From: Spirochaetota bacterium | GTDB lineage: Bacteria > Spirochaetota > JAGLSM01 > JAKPMW01 | Reading direction: 5' to 3' | Length of the DNA stretch: 9,884 nucleotides | Assembly (NCBI GenBank): GCA_029548715.1 | Contig: JAKPMW010000423.1 | Location: 1-9,884 of the forward strand | Part shown: piece after piece, positions 6,954-9,884 of the stretch | Layout: each line of letters starts with the position of its first letter | How positions within the stretch are numbered: the stretch's first letter is position 1 | Position numbers and translations under genes: made by a program | Notes under the pieces: model-generated | What the model saw: the letters and a program-made list of their open reading frames with translations, nothing else | Databases searched by the model: none | Told to the model about the DNA's origin: nothing

Positions 6954-6957
6954 GGAG
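6954..6957 (+). promoter_or_regulatory. Ribosome binding site of ilvC
   Basis: GGAG lies 8 nt before the ATG at 6966. An in-frame TTG one codon earlier is possible, but the ATG has the better spacing and KARI proteins commonly begin MKxYY. Confidence 0.6.
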
Positions 6958-6965
6958 ACCGATTG

Positions 6966-7982
6966 ATGAAGATCTATTACGAGGGTGATGCCAGTCTGGA
7001 TGCGATTGGCAAGAAAACAATAGCAGTGATCGGCTATGGCAGCCAGGGCAGGGCTCAGTCACTCAATTTGCGTGACAGCGGTTTGAATGTCGTTGTCGGT
7101 CTTCGTGAAGGTGGCGTGTCATGGCGCAATGCCGAAAAGGATGGATGGAAGCCGTTGACGGTTGCCAAAGCTGCCGAGGCAGCCGACATCATCCAGATAC
7201 TGACTCCTGATGAGACACAGGGGCAGACCTACAAAAACGAGATCGCCGCTTCGATGAAAGCCGGCAAGACGCTCATGTTTTCCCATGGCTTCAATATCCA
7301 TTACAGTCAGATTGTTCCGCCCAAGGATGTCAACGTCATCATGGTTGCTCCCAAGGGGCCGGGGCATACGGTTCGCTCACAGTTTGAAAAGGGGAGCGGA
7401 GTGCCCGGCCTGATCGCCATTCACCAGGATGTTGACGGCAAGGCTCGCGATACTGCCCTGGCGTACGCAAAGGGTCTTGGTGCCACCAGGGCCGGTGTGA
7501 TTGAGACAACATTCCGCGAGGAGACCGAGACGGATCTTTTTGGTGAACAGTCTGTTCTCTGCGGTGGGTTGGCAAGCCTGATTCTTGCCGGTTTCGAGAC
7601 TCTGACCGAGGCGGGGTACGCGCCTGAGATGGCGTATTTCGAGTGTCTGCACGAGGTCAAGCTGATCACAGACCTGATTTTCCAGGGTGGTCTGGCAGAT
7701 ATGCGCTATTCGGTGTCCAACACGGCCGAGTATGGTGATTATGTCTCAGGCCCCCGTGTCATCAATGACGAGTCCAAAAAGGCCATGCGCGCTGTTCTGA
7801 AGGATATCCAGGATGGGACCTTTGCCCGCAACTGGATGCTCGAGAACATGGCTGGCAAACCCTTCTTCAACGCCCAGCGCCGGGCTGCGGCTGCCCATCC
7901 CATTGAGGAAGTCGGGAAAAAGCTGCGCAGTATGATGAAGTTCTCAAATGATGGCAAGCTAATCACCGAGGAACGCGAATAA
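6966..7982 (+). CDS. ilvC: Ketol-acid reductoisomerase (NAD(P)+), class I
   Basis: It converts acetolactate or acetohydroxybutyrate to the 2,3-dihydroxy acid, the second common step of valine, isoleucine and leucine synthesis, in the cytoplasm. The 338 aa match the short class I form (about 330-340). Seen: the Rossmann motif GYGSQG (23-28), FSHGF with H107, APKGPGHTV with K130, the magnesium ligands D190 and E194 in TDLFGEQ, E226 and E230 in ECLHE, and S251 in the SVSNTAEYG motif of the knotted domain, so the active site is complete. The cofactor loop after strand beta-2 reads GLREGGVSWRNAE (45-57); it keeps one Ser and an Arg but has Gly in place of a first Ser often seen, so NADPH preference is likely but not certain. 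leuA follows after 119 bp, separated by a terminator; ilvB and ilvN are not in the window. Confidence 0.97.
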   Translation: MKIYYEGDASLDAIGKKTIAVIGYGSQGRAQSLNLRDSGLNVVVGLREGGVSWRNAEKDGWKPLTVAKAAEAADIIQILTPDETQGQTYKNEIAASMKAGKTLMFSHGFNIHYSQIVPPKDVNVIMVAPKGPGHTVRSQFEKGSGVPGLIAIHQDVDGKARDTALAYAKGLGATRAGVIETTFREETETDLFGEQSVLCGGLASLILAGFETLTEAGYAPEMAYFECLHEVKLITDLIFQGGLADMRYSVSNTAEYGDYVSGPRVINDESKKAMRAVLKDIQDGTFARNWMLENMAGKPFFNAQRRAAAAHPIEEVGKKLRSMMKFSNDGKLITEERE

Positions 7983-8033
7983 CCGCGCTCCCAGGGAGGC
8001 ATGCCTTGATGGGGCAGTCCCGCCACAGCGCGG
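7983..8033 (+). promoter_or_regulatory. Possible competing (antiterminator-like) helix in the ilvC-leuA spacer
   Basis: CCGCGCT (7983-7989), directly after the ilvC stop, is the exact complement of AGCGCGG (8027-8033), whose bases are needed for the 3' arm of the downstream terminator. Both pairings cannot form together. Between them is a perfect 10-nt palindrome, AGGCATGCCT (7997-8006). No leader peptide rich in Leu codons and no T-box motif was seen, so regulation is only suggested by the geometry. Confidence 0.3.
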
Positions 8034-8048
8034 AGGCTGCCTTTTTTT
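8013..8048 (+). terminator. Intrinsic terminator between ilvC and leuA
   Basis: GGCAG (8013-8017) pairs with CTGCC (8037-8041), TCC (8018-8020) with GGA (8032-8034) and CGC (8021-8023) with GCG (8028-8030) around a CACA loop. There are small bulges on the 3' side. Seven T residues follow at 8042-8048. This should end or reduce ilvC transcription before leuA. Confidence 0.75.
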
Positions 8049-8101
8049 ATTCAAGCCCTGCCTGTGGCGTATCCAATATGAGAAGCTGAAAGGAGTCAAA
8101 C

Positions 8102-9625
8102 ATGAAAAACAGGGTGTACATCTTTGATACAACCTTGCGCGATGGCGAGCAGTCTCCCGGCGCAAGCATGAGTGTGCGTGAAAAGCTCGAGATTGCGTTG
8201 CAGCTTGAGAGGATGGGGGTCGATGTGATCGAGGCCGGGTTCCCGGTTTCGAGTCCTGCCCAGATGGAAGGCGTATCTCTGGTTGCTTCCGAACTCAAGC
8301 ATGTCACCATAGCGGCATTTGCTCGGGCAGTCAAAACAGATCTGGATGCCGCCGCTGCTTCTCTGGCCAAGGCCAGACACGGGCGGATCCACACCTTTAT
8401 TGCTACTTCGCCCATCCACATGAAGCACAAGCTGGGTAAAGAACCTGCGCAGGTGTTGCAGATGGCGGTGGACGCTGTCAAGTATGCGAAGGGGTTGGCA
8501 AAGGAAGTTGAATTTTCTGCTGAAGATGCCTCCCGCTCTGACTACGGGTTTCTCTCTGAAATTGTTCAGGCGGTGATTGAAGCGGGTGCGTCCATTATCA
8601 ATCTGCCGGACACAACAGGATATGCCGTGCCTGAAGAGTATCAGAGACTGTTCAGCGAGGTAATGGCAAAAACCCCAAATGCGGACAAGGCTGTTTTTTC
8701 GGTTCATTGTCATAACGATCTGGGGATGGCGGTGGCCAACAGTCTGGCTGGCGTCATGGGGGGAGCCAGACAGGTTGAGGTCTCGGTCAATGGAATCGGT
8801 GAGCGTGCGGGGAACGCCGCCCTGGAAGAGATTGTCATGGCGCTTTCGACCCGCAGGGACAGCTTCAAGCTGGAGACGGGGATCAAGACTGAGGAGATTT
8901 TTCGCACCAGCAAGCTGCTTTCGACGACTATCGGGTTTCCCATCCCGGCCAACAAGGCCATTGTGGGGAAGAATGCTTTTGCTCATGAGTCGGGCATCCA
9001 CCAGGATGGTGTCCTCAAGGAGCGGAGTACCTATGAGATCATGACTCCGGAATCTATTGGACGCAAGTCGAGTGATATTGTCTTGGGGAGGCATTCGGGC
9101 AAGCACGGATTTACGAAAAAGCTGGCCGAACTCGGGTATGAGCCGGACAGGGAGGCATTGGAGAAGGCCTGGCAGCGGTTTACCGAGGTTGCGGACAAAA
9201 AGAAGGAAGTGTTTGACGACGATCTTGTAGCCATTGTCGAAGATGCGCTGCATGCCAGCGTCCCGGAGACGTGGAAGCTTGCATATGTGAACTTTACCGG
9301 GGGAAACACATCGATACCGACTGCTACGGTCGTCCTTGAAAAAAATGGGGAGCGGTTTCAGGAAGCCGCAACCGGGGACGGTCCGGTGGATGCGATCTAT
9401 GGTGCCGTAAACCGGATTGTCAATATTCCTGGGGTTGTGCTTGAACAGTATTCGTTGTCGGCCGTAACTGGCGGGATGGACGCTCTTGGAGAGGCTACGG
9501 TCAGCATTCGCTGGGAAAACAAGCTGTATTCAGGGCGTGCTGCAGCGACGGACGTTGTGCTGGCCAGTTGTCGGGCCTATGTCAATGCGATTAATCGCAT
9601 GTTGATGCCGATGCGCAAGGCCTGA
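8102..9625 (+). CDS. leuA: 2-isopropylmalate synthase
   Basis: It condenses 2-ketoisovalerate with acetyl-CoA, the committed step of leucine synthesis. The 507 aa fit bacterial LeuA of about 500-520. The catalytic TIM barrel carries DTTLRDGEQSPGAS (9-22, with Arg13 and metal ligand Asp14), EFSAEDASRSD (137-147), VHCHND with metal ligands His202 and His204, GERAGNAALEE (233-243, Asn238), and HESGIHQDG (295-303) in the linker. The C-terminal regulatory (LeuA dimer) domain is at about 390-500, with TGDGPVDAIYGAV and GGMDALGEA, so leucine feedback control is expected. HTFIATSPIHMKHKLGK and the PDTTGYA motif favour LeuA over citramalate or homocitrate synthases. The ATG follows AGGAGT (8091-8096) by 5 nt. 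It is probably transcribed partly by read-through from ilvC, with a possible weak promoter of its own in the spacer. Confidence 0.95.
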   Translation: MKNRVYIFDTTLRDGEQSPGASMSVREKLEIALQLERMGVDVIEAGFPVSSPAQMEGVSLVASELKHVTIAAFARAVKTDLDAAAASLAKARHGRIHTFIATSPIHMKHKLGKEPAQVLQMAVDAVKYAKGLAKEVEFSAEDASRSDYGFLSEIVQAVIEAGASIINLPDTTGYAVPEEYQRLFSEVMAKTPNADKAVFSVHCHNDLGMAVANSLAGVMGGARQVEVSVNGIGERAGNAALEEIVMALSTRRDSFKLETGIKTEEIFRTSKLLSTTIGFPIPANKAIVGKNAFAHESGIHQDGVLKERSTYEIMTPESIGRKSSDIVLGRHSGKHGFTKKLAELGYEPDREALEKAWQRFTEVADKKKEVFDDDLVAIVEDALHASVPETWKLAYVNFTGGNTSIPTATVVLEKNGERFQEAATGDGPVDAIYGAVNRIVNIPGVVLEQYSLSAVTGGMDALGEATVSIRWENKLYSGRAAATDVVLASCRAYVNAINRMLMPMRKA

Positions 9626-9790
9626 GCAGATGGCAAAGTCACCATGGTGAAGGATTATAGATCACCATGGTGACGTACTCGCACCGTATTCAAATCATGC
9701 TAAATTTGGCTGTCGGTGGCGTGGGGTGCACCAAAATGGCAGGATAATTGCGCCCCGAGTGTGTGACTATGTACGCTGCTGGATCTATTT
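9626..9790. other. Non-coding spacer after leuA
   Basis: Apart from the 13-bp inverted repeat, this 165-bp stretch has stop codons in all frames and no convincing gene. A weak hairpin can be drawn between GGGGTGC (9723-9729) and GCGCCCC (9750-9756) with one G-T wobble, without a following T-run. Confidence 0.6.
9638..9674 (+). repeat. 13-bp perfect inverted repeat downstream of leuA
   Basis: GTCACCATGGTGA (9638-9650) and TCACCATGGTGAC (9662-9674) are exact reverse complements around an 11-nt spacer, and each arm is itself largely palindromic. It starts 12 nt after the leuA stop. As RNA it makes a 13-bp hairpin, but no T-run follows, so it is not a classical intrinsic terminator. As DNA it could be two adjacent operator-like sites. 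Confidence 0.8.
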
Positions 9791-9883
9791 TTAATTTGTT
9801 GTCATTTGATCGAGCAAGGACTGCCTGAAAGGTTCCGGTAGTCTGGCTATTTTCATGGATGTGTAGTCAAACGCGCACAAAGT
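9791..9883 (-). CDS. C-terminal end of an unidentified protein, possibly a hotdog thioesterase (partial)
   Basis: A minus-strand frame enters from the right edge and stops at TAA (9791-9793) after 30 sense codons. The peptide contains AFDYTSMKIARLPEPFRQSL. The pattern of an acidic-aromatic strand followed by a basic residue, L-P-E and an R-x-x-L helix resembles the C-terminus of 4-hydroxybenzoyl-CoA-type acyl-CoA thioesterases, but 30 residues are too few for a firm call. The rest lies outside the window. It would be convergent with leuA across the 165-bp spacer. A chance open frame of this length is common. Confidence 0.4.
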   Translation of the reverse strand, partial: TLCAFDYTSMKIARLPEPFRQSLLDQMTTN

Positions 9884-9884
9884 G

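Noticed and set aside
8096..9253. 385-codon open frame antisense to leuA
   Set aside because: It lies wholly opposite a perfectly conserved leuA, and its residues (many His, Arg and Gly) look like a frame shadow with no recognisable domain.
9638..9674. matS (MatP) sites
   Set aside because: matS has GTGAC on the left and GTCAC on the right; the halves here are in the opposite order and spacing differs.
9723..9756. Terminator hairpin in the spacer after leuA
   Set aside because: The stem is only 7 bp with a wobble and a 20-nt loop, and no T-run follows on either strand.

Overview
The window is a 9.9 kb piece of a bacterial chromosome of moderate to slightly high GC, densely coding on both strands. 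It looks Gram-negative: there is an ECF sigma factor with a one-pass membrane zinc-binding anti-sigma factor, and two proteins with N-terminal export signals. The phylum cannot be fixed by eye. The housekeeping proteins would fit a deltaproteobacterial or PVC/Kiritimatiellota-like lineage, but this is a weak guess. No tRNA, rRNA, insertion sequence, integrase, CRISPR array or phage gene was seen.

Layout, left to right. (1) At 2-2353 (+) lies the 3' part of a CtpE-like cation P-type ATPase; its first membrane segment is outside the window. (2) Convergent with it, and overlapping by 17 bp, is pyrG (CTP synthase, 2337-3980, -). (3) Upstream of pyrG is a four-gene run on the minus strand, transcribed in the order ECF sigma factor (6140-6721), ZAS anti-sigma factor (5701-6156), exported coiled-coil protein (5130-5660) and exported EF-hand-containing protein (4103-5155). 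Overlaps or short gaps suggest one operon, which might continue into pyrG across 122 bp. (4) Diverging from the sigma operon across a 244-bp gap is ilvC (6966-7982, +), then an intrinsic terminator, then leuA (8102-9625, +). (5) The right end holds a 165-bp non-coding stretch with a strong inverted repeat, then the last 30 codons of a minus-strand gene, possibly a hotdog thioesterase.

How the genes work together. ilvC and leuA supply consecutive parts of branched-chain amino-acid synthesis: ketol-acid reductoisomerase leads to 2-ketoisovalerate, and 2-isopropylmalate synthase diverts that to leucine. The sigma/anti-sigma pair with two exported partners looks like a self-contained envelope-signalling module. 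Its signal is unknown, but one exported member carries a good calcium-type EF-hand loop.

The least ordinary parts are that four-gene ECF module; the recurring octamer GTCACCAT/ATGGTGAC (eight copies counting both strands, several in near-perfect palindromes); the ilvC-leuA spacer, where a terminator can be drawn with a competing upstream helix; and the loss of both SERCA-type acidic ion ligands in the ATPase. No gene cluster that is clearly a new system was found; the rest is ordinary metabolism.
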